DNA from: Allorhizobium paknamense
GTDB lineage: Bacteria; Pseudomonadota; Alphaproteobacteria; Rhizobiales; Rhizobiaceae
DNA: 64,000 bases
Assembly: GCF_030815125.1 (NCBI RefSeq)
Contig: NZ_JAUSWH010000018.1
Coordinates: 50,269 to 114,268, forward strand
Direction: 5' to 3'
Part shown: in pieces, positions 42,772 to 53,034 of the stretch
Position numbering within the stretch: position 1 is the first letter of the stretch
How the letters are laid out: each line of letters starts with the position of its first letter
Made by a program: the position numbers and the translations under genes
Notes under the pieces: generated by a model
What the model saw: only the letters and a program-made list of their open reading frames with translations
Databases searched by the model: none
Told to the model about the DNA's origin: nothing

Positions 42772-43944
42772 ATGCGTAGTCAGGTCGTTATTATCGGTTC
42801 GGGGCCTTCCGGCCTGCTTTTGGGGCAGCTTCTGGCTGGGGCAGGGGTGGAGACGGTCATTCTGGACCGGGTCAGCAAGGATTATATTCTGGGCCGCGTG
42901 CGGGCCGGGGTTCTGGAAGAGGGCACGGTCAAGCTTCTGGAAAAGGTGGGGGCCGCAGATCGGTTGCACCGGGAAGGCCTGCCGCATGACGGCTTTTCGC
43001 TGACCTTCGACGGGCGGGCGCATCGCATCGATCTCTTCGGCCTGACCGGCGGCAGCCGGGTGATGGTCTATGGGCAGACGGAGGTGACCCATGACCTGAT
43101 GGATACCCGCGAGGCTGCGGGCCTCACCACCATTTACGAAGCGGCCAATGTGCAGCCCCATGATTTCGATGGGGCAAATCCCTATGTGACCTATGAAAAA
43201 GATGGTGTGACCCATCGCATCGATTGCGATTTCATTGCCGGCTGCGACGGTTTCCACGGTGTCTCGCGCAAATCCGTGCCGGAAGGGGCGCGCAAGGAAT
43301 TCGAGCGTGTCTATCCCTTCGGCTGGCTTGGCATTCTGGCGGAGGTGCCGCCGGTCGATCATGAACTGATCTACGCCAACCATCCGCGCGGCTTTGCGCT
43401 CTGCTCCATGCGTTCCAACACCCGCAGCCGCTATTATGTGCAATGCCCGCTGGACGACAAGGTGGAAGACTGGAGCGATGACCGCTTCTGGGACGAAATC
43501 CGCCGCCGCCTGCCGGATGAGGTGGCAAGCGCCATGGTCACGGGGCCGTCCTTCGAAAAATCCATCGCGCCCCTGCGCTCGTTCGTCACGGAGCCCATGC
43601 GCTTCGGCCGCCTGTTCCTGGCGGGCGATGCGGCCCATATCGTGCCCCCCACGGGAGCGAAGGGCCTCAATCTCGCGGCCAGCGACGTCTACTATCTCAG
43701 CGAGGCGCTGATCGAATTCTACCGTGACAAATCCGAGGCGGGTCTTGATGGCTATTCGGCACGGGCGCTGTCGCGCATCTGGAAAGCCGTGCGTTTCTCC
43801 TGGTGGATGACGACGATGATGCATCGCTTCCCCGACACCGGTGATTTCGGACAGCGCATTCAGGAGGCTGAACTGGACTATCTGGTCTCCTCGCGCGCCG
43901 CATCTACCGCGCTTGCCGAAAATTATGTCGGCCTGCCATACTGA
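42772..43944 (+). CDS. pobA: 4-Hydroxybenzoate 3-monooxygenase
   Basis: The 390-residue FAD enzyme hydroxylates 4-hydroxybenzoate to protocatechuate with NADPH. The FAD-binding GSGPSG follows the start, the second FAD motif is LFLAGDAAHIVPPTGAKGLNLA, and the intermediate DG-type motif appears as CDGFHGVSR. GGAGG precedes the ATG at 42772; the frame extended upstream enters the promoter region. It feeds the pca pathway encoded to the left and takes its substrate from the hydroxycinnamate genes to the right. Confidence 0.94.
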   Translation: MRSQVVIIGSGPSGLLLGQLLAGAGVETVILDRVSKDYILGRVRAGVLEEGTVKLLEKVGAADRLHREGLPHDGFSLTFDGRAHRIDLFGLTGGSRVMVYGQTEVTHDLMDTREAAGLTTIYEAANVQPHDFDGANPYVTYEKDGVTHRIDCDFIAGCDGFHGVSRKSVPEGARKEFERVYPFGWLGILAEVPPVDHELIYANHPRGFALCSMRSNTRSRYYVQCPLDDKVEDWSDDRFWDEIRRRLPDEVASAMVTGPSFEKSIAPLRSFVTEPMRFGRLFLAGDAAHIVPPTGAKGLNLAASDVYYLSEALIEFYRDKSEAGLDGYSARALSRIWKAVRFSWWMTTMMHRFPDTGDFGQRIQEAELDYLVSSRAASTALAENYVGLPY

Positions 43945-43962
43945 TCAGGAATTATAGAAGAT

Positions 43963-44000
43963 GAAAACGCCGGCCTGAATTGAATCAGGCCGGCGTTTTC
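43963..44000. terminator. Bidirectional terminator between pobA and the MFS gene
   Basis: Sixteen-base arms GAAAACGCCGGCCTGA and TCAGGCCGGCGTTTTC flank a six-base loop. T-rich ends occur on both strands, and the element sits between two convergent genes, 18 and 11 bases from their stop codons. Confidence 0.9.
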
Positions 44001-44011
44001 ATTCATTCGTA

Positions 44012-45220
44012 TCAAGCCGTCTGGACCTGACGGCTGCGCCGCCACAGCAGCAGCACGGTAAACAGGCCAGCCACGAGTGTGATCGGCACCAGCAGCAGCA
44101 TCACATCCGCCGGTGTCTTGCCCTGCGAGACCAGGAAGCCCGCCAGAAGAGGGCCGACGATGGAGCCGAGGCGGCCTGCGGCCACGGCAAGGCCGACACC
44201 GGTGCCGCGCACTTCATAGGCATAGCATTGCGGCGCAACGCCGTAGAGAATGCCCTGGAAGCACAGGAAAGCGCCGCCGAGCAGCATGCCGGCCAGCAGC
44301 ATGAGAATGAAGTTTGCCGGGAGCAGCGACAGGCTGAGCAGGGCGATGGCGCCTGCCGCATAGGCGAAGGAGGTGGAAAAGGCCGGACGCGCACGGTCAA
44401 GCATGCCGCCGCCGATCAGGCTGCCGATGGCGCCGCCGACATTGAAGGCAATCTGGATCTGCGAGGCCTGATCGCGCAGGAAGCCACGACCGATCAACAG
44501 CTGTGGCAGCCAGTTCAGCAGCAGATAGAAGACCAGCAGCGCCAGGAAGAAAGAAATCCACAGCGCCATGGTGGTCATCAGCGTCTGCGGCGCAAAAATG
44601 CTGGAAAAGGCAGCATTGATCGACTTCGCTTGGGTCTTTTCCACCCGCATGGGCGGCAGCATCCAGTGCACGATCGGCGCCACCAGCATTGGCAGAATAC
44701 CGCCGACGACAAAGATGGACTGCCAGTCACCGCCATGGAAACCCATCATCGCCACGATGCTGGCGATACCGCCGCCGACAGGCACACCGGCATACATCAT
44801 CGCCACGGCCCGGCCCCGCCGCTCGGGCGTCACCGATTCGGCGGCAATGTTGACCAGATTGGGCAGCGCGCCGCCGAGACCGACGCCCGTCAGCAGCCGG
44901 AACAGCAGCAATTGCTCGAAGCTGGAAACGAAGGCTGTTGCGATGGAGAAGATGCCGAAGGTTAGAAGCGACAGCACCAGGCCGGTGCGCCGTCCGAAGG
45001 CATCGGCCACGCGCCCGCCGAGCAGCGCGCCGATGATGAGGCCCACCGTGGCCGAGGAAAAGAACAGCCCGACCTGGTTGGGGTTCAGTGCGAAGGCGGG
45101 AATGAGTTTGGGCGCGGCCACACCCGCCGCCTGAAGATCGAAACCTTCAATCGTTGCCGCCAGAACGGCAAGCTTCAGCCCTTTGCCACCGCTTGCGCGG
45201 TGATCCGTAGACGTTGTCAT
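44012..45220 (-). CDS. MFS aromatic-acid transporter (AAHS/MhpT-like)
   Basis: The 402-residue inner-membrane protein has about twelve helices. It has the aromatic acid:H+ symporter features GFDLQAAGVAAPKLIPAF and GGRVADAFGRRTG in the first half and an RGTGVG segment in the second. The GFDLQ start resembles MhpT-type hydroxyphenylpropionate carriers more than PcaK, which suits uptake of p-coumarate or ferulate. It follows the MarR gene on the same strand, with GGGAGG before the ATG. The cargo is inferred from the neighbourhood. Confidence 0.85.
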   Translation of the reverse strand: MTTSTDHRASGGKGLKLAVLAATIEGFDLQAAGVAAPKLIPAFALNPNQVGLFFSSATVGLIIGALLGGRVADAFGRRTGLVLSLLTFGIFSIATAFVSSFEQLLLFRLLTGVGLGGALPNLVNIAAESVTPERRGRAVAMMYAGVPVGGGIASIVAMMGFHGGDWQSIFVVGGILPMLVAPIVHWMLPPMRVEKTQAKSINAAFSSIFAPQTLMTTMALWISFFLALLVFYLLLNWLPQLLIGRGFLRDQASQIQIAFNVGGAIGSLIGGGMLDRARPAFSTSFAYAAGAIALLSLSLLPANFILMLLAGMLLGGAFLCFQGILYGVAPQCYAYEVRGTGVGLAVAAGRLGSIVGPLLAGFLVSQGKTPADVMLLLVPITLVAGLFTVLLLWRRSRQVQTA

Positions 45221-45361
45221 TGATGTCCTCCCAATGGGGCCCTACCTCTGCCCCGGTTTCGAAAATCCGGCCCCCCGCGACGGGGGCTTAAAACAATTAA
45301 AATTTCCAGGGAATGTGCAGCTCTTCCTCCAGCCGCCCGCAATTCCCGGTCAGGATTTTTG

Positions 45362-45853
45362 CTACACGCCGTCGTCCTGCCAGATTTTTGCCAGCAGCAT
45401 TCGCAGTTGCTGCCGCTCCGCAGCGCTCAGTCTCTGCAGCATCGTGTCCTCATGCGCCTGCAGCAGGGCCATGAAGGTTTTCGCTTCTTCCTGCCCGTGG
45501 CGGGTGGGATAGAGCTTCTGGATACGCTGATCCGCCGGGTCCGTTTCACGGACGAACAGGCCGCGACCTTCCAGCTCGCTGAGGATCGAGACGATATTCG
45601 CCCGCTGCATGCCCAGCATCCGGCAGATATCCGCCGAACTCACGCCCGGATTTTCCACGATGGTCAGCAACACACTGGCCGGGACCGGTCTTGTGTTCAC
45701 ATCGTTCAAAGCCGCCACGGCGCCGTTGAGATCATGAATGGATGCGCGGCGCAGATGGTAGCCGATCAATACCTCAAGTTTTTCCGGGGGCTCGACCGCT
45801 GAACAGGTATTGTCCTGCAGCACGTCCTCTGTGCTCTTGGGCTTCAACGGCAT
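45362..45853 (-). CDS. MarR-family regulator of hydroxycinnamate genes
   Basis: The 163-residue protein has the MarR winged helix (VSSADICRMLGMQRANIVSILSELEGRGLFVRETDPADQRIQKLYPTRHG). MarR proteins such as FerR, FerC and HcaR repress hydroxycinnamate operons and are released by hydroxycinnamoyl-CoA thioesters. It diverges from vdh-ech-fcs across a 131-base gap that holds two identical-architecture dyads, the likely operators. The MFS transporter gene follows on the same transcript, with a GC-rich hairpin near 45271-45286 between them. Confidence 0.87.
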   Translation of the reverse strand: MPLKPKSTEDVLQDNTCSAVEPPEKLEVLIGYHLRRASIHDLNGAVAALNDVNTRPVPASVLLTIVENPGVSSADICRMLGMQRANIVSILSELEGRGLFVRETDPADQRIQKLYPTRHGQEEAKTFMALLQAHEDTMLQRLSAAERQQLRMLLAKIWQDDGV

Positions 45854-45900
45854 TGATTTTTGTCTACTCCCGTCATCTCCGCTCTTGAAATCACAATACC

Positions 45901-45938
45901 GCTATGCATGATAGCAGTCAATCGCTATGGGAGATAGC
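45901..45938. promoter_or_regulatory. Tandem MarR operators
   Basis: Two copies of the dyad GCTAT-N5-ATAGC occur at 45901-45915 and 45924-45938, spaced 23 bases start to start, about two helical turns. They lie between the divergent MarR and vdh genes, 47 bases from the vdh start. Confidence 0.8.
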
Positions 45939-45984
45939 GTTTTGAAAAAGGGGTTCGGTCCCCTTCTTGGATGGGAGGTTCATC

Positions 45985-47436
45985 ATGAGCGATGTGCAAT
46001 TGCGGATCGGCGGTCAGGCGCGCGCCGCAGAGGGTGGCAAGACGTTTCAGCGGCTCAATCCGGTGACGGGGGAGGTTGCAAGCTCCGCTGCCGCGGCCAG
46101 TGTTGCCGATGCCGTGGCTGCCGCCGAAGCCAGTGCTGCGGCGTTTCCGGCCTGGGCAGCCATGGGGCCGAATGGCCGCCGTGCGGTGCTGCTGAAGGCC
46201 GCCGATGCGCTGGCTGCCAAGGCGGATCAGTTCATTGCCGCCATGGCGGCGGAAATCGGTGCAACGCGGGCCTGGGCGGGCTTCAACGTCATGCTGGCCT
46301 CCTCCATGCTGCGCGAGGCTGCGGCCCTGACGACGCAGGTTGCGGGCGAAGTCATTCCCTCCGACAAGCCGGGCTGCCTGTCCATGGCGATCCGCGAGCC
46401 GGCGGGCGTCGTTCTGGGCATTGCGCCGTGGAATGCGCCGGTCATTCTGGGCGTGCGGGCGCTGGCAACGCCGCTCGCCTGCGGCAATGGCGTGGTGTTC
46501 AAGGCCTCCGAAATCTGCCCGCGCACCCATGCGCTGATTGCCGAGGCGCTGGACGAGGGCGGCCTGCCTGCGGGTGTTCTCAGCCTCGTGACCAATGCGC
46601 CGGAAGATGCCGGTGATATCGTTGGTGCGCTGATCGATCATCCGGCGATCCGCCGGATCAACTTCACCGGTTCGACCCGGGTCGGCAAGGTGATTGCCGA
46701 GCGCGCGGCACGGCAGTTGAAGCCGGTGCTGCTGGAACTGGGCGGAAAGGCGCCGCTTTTGGTGCTGAAGGATGCCGATGTGGATGAGGCCGTGAAGGCG
46801 GCCATCTTCGGGGCCTTCTTCAATCAGGGCCAGATCTGCATGTCGACCGAGCGGATCATCGTGGTCCCGGAAGTAGCCGATGCCTTCGTGGCGAAATTCA
46901 CCGAGCGCGCCAAGGCGTTGAAGGCGGGCGATCCCGCAAGCGGCGCCGGGCCTCTCGGCGCTGTGGTGGACCGCCGGACGGTGGAGAAGGTCGAGGGCCT
47001 GATTGCCGATGCCCTGGCCAAGGGCGCAGTCGTCACCAGCGCCGGTGCTGCGGAAGGCGTGCTGATGCCGGCGCAGGTGGTGGATAAGGTTACCTCCGAC
47101 ATGCACATCTATTCGGAGGAAAGCTTCGGGCCGGTCGTCGCGATCCTGCGCGCCAGCGACGAGGACGATGCCGTGCGGCTGGCCAATGATTCCGAATATG
47201 GTCTTTCCGCCGCCGTCTTCACCCGCGATACGGCGCGGGGTCTGGCTGTTGCCCGCCGCATCCATTCCGGCATCTGCCACATCAACGGTCCGACCGTGCA
47301 TGACGAGGCGCAGATGCCCTTCGGCGGCACCAAGGCCTCCGGCTATGGCCGCTTCGGCGGCAAGGCGGGCATTGCCGAGTTTACCGAATTGCGCTGGATC
47401 ACCATGGAGACCCAGCCCGGTCACTTCCCGCTCTGA
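45985..47436 (+). CDS. vdh: Vanillin / 4-hydroxybenzaldehyde dehydrogenase
   Basis: The 483-residue aldehyde dehydrogenase has Asn150 (PWNAP), Glu251 (LELGGK) and Cys285 (GQICMSTER), the last segment being typical of vanillin and salicylaldehyde dehydrogenases. It oxidizes the aldehyde released by the Ech lyase: vanillin to vanillate, or 4-hydroxybenzaldehyde to 4-hydroxybenzoate. GGGAGG precedes the ATG at 45985. It is the first gene of the vdh-DUF3237-ech-fcs operon. Confidence 0.88.
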   Translation: MSDVQLRIGGQARAAEGGKTFQRLNPVTGEVASSAAAASVADAVAAAEASAAAFPAWAAMGPNGRRAVLLKAADALAAKADQFIAAMAAEIGATRAWAGFNVMLASSMLREAAALTTQVAGEVIPSDKPGCLSMAIREPAGVVLGIAPWNAPVILGVRALATPLACGNGVVFKASEICPRTHALIAEALDEGGLPAGVLSLVTNAPEDAGDIVGALIDHPAIRRINFTGSTRVGKVIAERAARQLKPVLLELGGKAPLLVLKDADVDEAVKAAIFGAFFNQGQICMSTERIIVVPEVADAFVAKFTERAKALKAGDPASGAGPLGAVVDRRTVEKVEGLIADALAKGAVVTSAGAAEGVLMPAQVVDKVTSDMHIYSEESFGPVVAILRASDEDDAVRLANDSEYGLSAAVFTRDTARGLAVARRIHSGICHINGPTVHDEAQMPFGGTKASGYGRFGGKAGIAEFTELRWITMETQPGHFPL

Positions 47437-47450
47437 TCGGAGGGCTGGAG

Positions 47451-47975
47451 ATGACCACACCGGGAGGCCTGCCGACGGGGCAAATACCTGTCGAGCCCAC
47501 GATCAGCGGGCCTTCCGCCCCCATGCCGGGTCTGGAATTCGCGTTTTCGGCGCGGGTGGAACTGCTGGAGCCGGTGGAGCAGGGCACGGTGAACGGGCTG
47601 CGGCTGCGCTTCGTGCCCATCCGGGGAGGAACCATTGACGGCCCAAGGCTTTCCGGCCGGGTTCTGCCCGGCGGCGGAGACTGGCAGTCGATCCGCCCGG
47701 ACGGGTTGACTGAGGTGCGGGCGCTTTATCAGTTGCAGGCTGACGATGGCACGGTCATCTCGATTGAAAATACAGGCGTGCGGTCGGCTTCTCCTGTGGT
47801 GACCGACCGCATCAATCGCGGCGAGGCCGTGGGGCCGGATGACTATTACTTCCGCACCACGCCCCGCTTCACGGTGGAGGATGGGGTGCATGGGTGGCTG
47901 GCGCGCAGCCTGTTCATCGCCCGCGCCATCCGCATGCCGGATCATGTCATCGTTGATTTTTATACCGTCACATAG
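47451..47975 (+). CDS. DUF3237 domain protein
   Basis: The 174-residue protein matches the DUF3237 family: an N-terminal PGLEFAFSARVELLEPVEQG, a central GGDWQSIRPDG and a late YFRTTPRFTVEDGVHGWLARSLFIARAIR. The family is a small beta-barrel of unproven function, often encoded with aromatic or hydroxyacid catabolic genes. It lies 14 bases after vdh and 35 before ech, so it is co-transcribed with the hydroxycinnamate enzymes. No signal peptide is seen. A role in handling thioester or lactone intermediates is only a guess. Confidence 0.75.
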   Translation: MTTPGGLPTGQIPVEPTISGPSAPMPGLEFAFSARVELLEPVEQGTVNGLRLRFVPIRGGTIDGPRLSGRVLPGGGDWQSIRPDGLTEVRALYQLQADDGTVISIENTGVRSASPVVTDRINRGEAVGPDDYYFRTTPRFTVEDGVHGWLARSLFIARAIRMPDHVIVDFYTVT

Positions 47976-48010
47976 ACAGGCCGCCTGGCGGCCAGGGAAA
48001 GGAATGCATT

Positions 48011-48841
48011 ATGGCCAACGACGTCGATACCGTCGCCTATGAAATCATCGACCGCATTGCCTGGGTCCGGTTCAACCGCCCCGACAAGCGCAATGCCATG
48101 AGCCCGACGCTCAATCGCGCCATGATGGAGGTGCTGGACGAACTGGAATTCCGCGAGGATGTCGGCGTTCTGGTGTTGACGGGCGAAGGCCCGGCCTGGA
48201 CGGCGGGCATGGACCTCAAGGAATATTTCCGCGAAACCGAGGCGGAGGGGCTGAAGGGCACCCGCAAGGCGCAGCGGGAGAGCTATGGCTGGTGGCGCCG
48301 CCTGCGCTGGTACCAGAAGCCGACCATCGCCATGGTCAATGGCTGGTGCTTCGGTGGCGGTTACGGTCCGCTCTTTGCCTGCGATCTGGCCTTTGCGGCA
48401 GAAGAAGCGAAATTCGGACTCTCCGAAATCAACTGGGGCATTCTGCCGGGTGGCGGCGCCACCAAGGTTGCCGTGGAACTGCTGCCGTTCCGCAAGGCCA
48501 TGTATCACGCCATGCTGGGCGAGCCGATCGACGGCAAGACCGCTGCCGAGTGGGGGCTGGTAAACGAAGCCCTGCCGCTGGCCAGCCTCAAGGAGCGCGT
48601 TACCCAGGTTGCCAAGATCCTGCTGGAAAAGAATCCGGTTGCGCTGAAGGCCACCAAGGACGCCGTGCGCCGCGTCGGGATCATGACCTATGACGAAGCG
48701 GAGGATTATCTGGTCCGGGCGCAGGAAGCCGCCAATTCCTACGATAACGAAGGCCGCAAGGAAGGTATCCGTCAGTTCATCGACGAGAAATCCTACAAGC
48801 CCGGCCTTGGGGCCTACGACAAGAGCCGCCAGGCGCGCTGA
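48011..48841 (+). CDS. ech: Hydroxycinnamoyl-CoA hydratase-lyase (Ech)
   Basis: The 276-residue crotonase-family enzyme hydrates feruloyl-, caffeoyl- or p-coumaroyl-CoA and cleaves the product to the aromatic aldehyde and acetyl-CoA. It shows the crotonase oxyanion segments (GPAWTAGMDLKEYF, then NGWCFGGGYGPLFACDLAFA) and WGILPGGGATK with the characteristic YGWWRRLRWYQKPTIAMVNG. An AAAGGA ribosome site precedes the ATG. Its product is the substrate of Vdh. Confidence 0.92.
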   Translation: MANDVDTVAYEIIDRIAWVRFNRPDKRNAMSPTLNRAMMEVLDELEFREDVGVLVLTGEGPAWTAGMDLKEYFRETEAEGLKGTRKAQRESYGWWRRLRWYQKPTIAMVNGWCFGGGYGPLFACDLAFAAEEAKFGLSEINWGILPGGGATKVAVELLPFRKAMYHAMLGEPIDGKTAAEWGLVNEALPLASLKERVTQVAKILLEKNPVALKATKDAVRRVGIMTYDEAEDYLVRAQEAANSYDNEGRKEGIRQFIDEKSYKPGLGAYDKSRQAR

Positions 48842-48884
48842 GCGCTTGGAGTGTTCCCCACACGGGAACCGACGCTTCAAAATT

Positions 48885-48906
48885 CAGCCGGGAGCTCTCC
48901 CGGCTG
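48885..48906. repeat. Hairpin between ech and fcs
   Basis: CAGCCGGGAG and CTCCCGGCTG form a perfect 10-bp stem with a two-base loop in the 176-base gap between ech and fcs. No T-tract follows, so partial termination or mRNA protection is more likely than a full stop. Confidence 0.6.
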
Positions 48907-49017
48907 ACAGGACTGGGAGTTGGAGTGCGCTGCGGCCAGCCGGTTTTGCGGCGTCCGAAGGACATGTTGCGCCTTGCCGGATGATTTTGCCCGGTTGCGC
49001 CATGAGGAGGAAAGTTC

Positions 49018-50523
49018 ATGGTGGATGTTATTTCACCCGATCCGGTGGGCCTGCATGCGCGGCTTCGCCCGGCAGCCCTTGCCTGTATCGATCTGGCAAC
49101 CGACCGCCGCTGGACCTATCGCGAACTGGATACCGATATCCAGCGCGCCGTCAGCGTCTTGCAGGCGGAAGGCATTGGCAAGGGTGAGCGGGTGGCCGTG
49201 CTCGCCCGCAATTCGGTCTATCAGATCATCCTGCAGCAGGCCGCCATGCGATTGGGCGCGATTTTCGTGCCGCTCAACTGGCGTCTGTCGCTGTCGGAAC
49301 TGGCGCTGCTTTTGAAGGATTGCGGCCCGGCACTGCTTTACACCGATGATGCCGTGCCGCCACTGCCGCCGGGATGTCGTCAGAAGACGATGGCCGATTT
49401 GATGGCCGATGTTCATGCGGCAGAGCCCGCGCCACGCTGTGCCCCGCATTCAGGGCATGATACATGCATCATTCTCTATACCTCCGGCACCTCCGGCGTG
49501 CCGAAGGGGGCTTTGCTCACGTCGCAATTCCTGCTGGCGACAGCGGTGAATTTCAACATTCTCGGTGAGGTGGATACGGGCTGCGTTTTCCTGTGCGACA
49601 GCCCGATGTTCCATGTCATCGGCATCGTCACGCAGATCTGGCCGCCCATGTTGCGTGGCGGCACTTTCATCGTCTCGTCCGGCTTCCAGCCGGAGGCGAC
49701 CAATGACCGTCTGGCCAGCGCGGATTTCGGCGTGACGCATTATTTCTGCGTGCCGCAAATGGCCGATGCCCTGCGCTATGCTCCGAATTTCCAGCCGCAG
49801 AAATGGACGAAGCTGAAGGCGCTGTTTACCGGCGGCGCGCCCAACCCGGCCAGCAATATCCGCTGGTGGCTGGAGCAGGGTGTGCGCATGGTGGATGGCT
49901 ATGGCATGACCGAAACCGGCACGACACTGGGCATGCCGCTGTCCCGGGACGTGCTTTATGAAAAGGCGGGCGCTGCCGGTCTGCCGGGTCCGCTGACCTC
50001 GATCCGCATTGTCGATGAGGACGAGCGCGATGTGCCGGATGGCACGGCGGGTCAGATCCTCGTCTATGGGCAGAATGTGACGCCCGGCTACTGGAACCGC
50101 CCGGAAGAACGCGGCCGCGCCTTCACCGCCGATGGCTGGATCAAGACGGGTGATATCGGGCGGCGGGATGAAGATGGCTATATCACCATCGTCGACCGGC
50201 TGAAGGACATGTTCATTTCCGGCGGTGAAAACGTCTATCCGGTGGAAATCGAGGCGGCCCTGATCCAGCATCCGGCGGTGCGTGAGGTGGCTGTCATCGG
50301 CGTGGCGGATGCCCGCTGGGGCGAGGTGGGTCTCGCCTTCATCGTTCCGAAATCTGGACAGACAGCCGATCCGGACGATCTCACCCGCCATTGCCAGTCC
50401 CTGATTGCACGATACAAGGTGCCGAAGGAATTTCGTGTGGTGGAAAAACTGCCGAGGACGGCATCGGGCAAGATCCAGAAACATATTCTGGCCCGGGAAG
50501 CGCAGGCGATGGAGAAGGCCTGA
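49018..50523 (+). CDS. fcs: Feruloyl-CoA synthetase (hydroxycinnamate:CoA ligase)
   Basis: The 501-residue acyl-CoA synthetase activates ferulate or p-coumarate to its CoA thioester with ATP. The AMP-binding motif is YTSGTSGVPKG, followed by DGYGMTETG and, near the C-terminus, GWIKTGDIG and the Lys of ASGKIQK. GGAGGAAAG precedes the ATG. Its position with ech and vdh supports a hydroxycinnamate substrate over a fatty acid. Confidence 0.87.
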   Translation: MVDVISPDPVGLHARLRPAALACIDLATDRRWTYRELDTDIQRAVSVLQAEGIGKGERVAVLARNSVYQIILQQAAMRLGAIFVPLNWRLSLSELALLLKDCGPALLYTDDAVPPLPPGCRQKTMADLMADVHAAEPAPRCAPHSGHDTCIILYTSGTSGVPKGALLTSQFLLATAVNFNILGEVDTGCVFLCDSPMFHVIGIVTQIWPPMLRGGTFIVSSGFQPEATNDRLASADFGVTHYFCVPQMADALRYAPNFQPQKWTKLKALFTGGAPNPASNIRWWLEQGVRMVDGYGMTETGTTLGMPLSRDVLYEKAGAAGLPGPLTSIRIVDEDERDVPDGTAGQILVYGQNVTPGYWNRPEERGRAFTADGWIKTGDIGRRDEDGYITIVDRLKDMFISGGENVYPVEIEAALIQHPAVREVAVIGVADARWGEVGLAFIVPKSGQTADPDDLTRHCQSLIARYKVPKEFRVVEKLPRTASGKIQKHILAREAQAMEKA

Positions 50524-50564
50524 GGTCTTTGGGCGCTCACCCTCGGGCAGACGGCAAACGTTAG

Positions 50565-50607
50565 CAAAAAAAAGCCCTTCTGCTTTTAAAGGAGAAGCAG
50601 AAGGGCT
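50565..50607 (-). terminator. Intrinsic terminator of the sugar ABC/SDR operon
   Basis: AGCCCTTCTGCTT and AAGCAGAAGGGCT form a 13-bp stem with a nine-base loop. On the minus strand it is followed by eight T. It lies about 50 bases past the stop of the minus-strand SDR gene and may also halt fcs transcripts. Confidence 0.9.
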
Positions 50608-50655
50608 CTCGTGAAATTGCAGGGAGGGGGCAATTTCACCAAATGGAAAAGAAGC

Positions 50656-51444
50656 TTACCAGCAGCAGAAGCCGCCATCGACCAGCAGATCCACGCCGGT
50701 CACGAAGCTTGCGGCGTCCGAGAGCAGGAAGATGGCGGGGCCGACCATTTCATCCACGCTTGCCATGCGCTGCATCGGGGTCTGTTCTTCGAACAGCTTG
50801 GTCTGGTGCACCATTTCAGGGCGCGTATTCATGGGCGTTGCGGTATAGCCCGGCGAAATGGTGTTGACGCGAATGCCGCGGCCCACCCATTCCATGGCCA
50901 TGGACTTCGACATATGGATGACGCCTGCCTTCGAGGCGTTGTAATGGCACTGCATCAGCCCGCGATTGACGATGACGCCGGACATGGAGGCGATGTTGAC
51001 GATGGCGCCGCGCCCATGCTTCAGCATGGATTGCGCTTCCGCCTGGCAGGAGAGGAACACGCCCTTCAGGTTGATGTCCATCATCGTCTGGAACTGGCTT
51101 TCTTCCATCTCCTCAGCCGGGTTGGCATTGGCGATGCCAGCGGCGTTGACGGCCAGCGACAGCGCGCCCAGTTCGGCTTCCGTGCGGGCGACGGCCTCAG
51201 TCAGTGACTGCTTCGATGTCACGTCCGCAGCGATCTGAATGGACTTGCGGCCAGCCTTGGCGATGAAATCCGCCGTCTGGGCCAGACCGTCATCGGTGCG
51301 GCGGTCGAGAAGGGCCACGTCAGCACCGGCCTGGGCCAGACCCATGGCGATGCGCTGGCCAATACCGCTGCCAGCGCCCGTGACAAAGGCCACCTGACCG
51401 GAAAGATCGAAGAGTTTCGGGGCATTGAGCTTGATTTCGGACAT
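50656..51444 (-). CDS. Short-chain dehydrogenase/reductase (sugar or polyol)
   Basis: The 262-residue SDR has the NAD(P)-binding GAGSGIG, NAAGI, the catalytic Ser region NIASMSG, and YNASK as YxxxK, with the late DGGFCCW tail. It probably interconverts a polyol and ketose. It is the last gene of the operon permease-binding protein-ATPase-SDR. A second SDR lies at 59608 in the divergent operon, so the pathway may have two redox steps. The substrate is not identifiable from sequence. Confidence 0.83.
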   Translation of the reverse strand: MSEIKLNAPKLFDLSGQVAFVTGAGSGIGQRIAMGLAQAGADVALLDRRTDDGLAQTADFIAKAGRKSIQIAADVTSKQSLTEAVARTEAELGALSLAVNAAGIANANPAEEMEESQFQTMMDINLKGVFLSCQAEAQSMLKHGRGAIVNIASMSGVIVNRGLMQCHYNASKAGVIHMSKSMAMEWVGRGIRVNTISPGYTATPMNTRPEMVHQTKLFEEQTPMQRMASVDEMVGPAIFLLSDAASFVTGVDLLVDGGFCCW

Positions 51445-51465
51445 GATCGTCTTCCTGTGAAAATA

Positions 51466-52944
<1,479 letters not shown>

Positions 52945-53034
52945 GACGGACAACCTCCCGCATATGTGTGGAAGCGAAAGCCGCGGTGGCGGCTTTCGCT
53001 ATGGTCGAGACGGGGCGCGTTTACGCCCGAGCCA

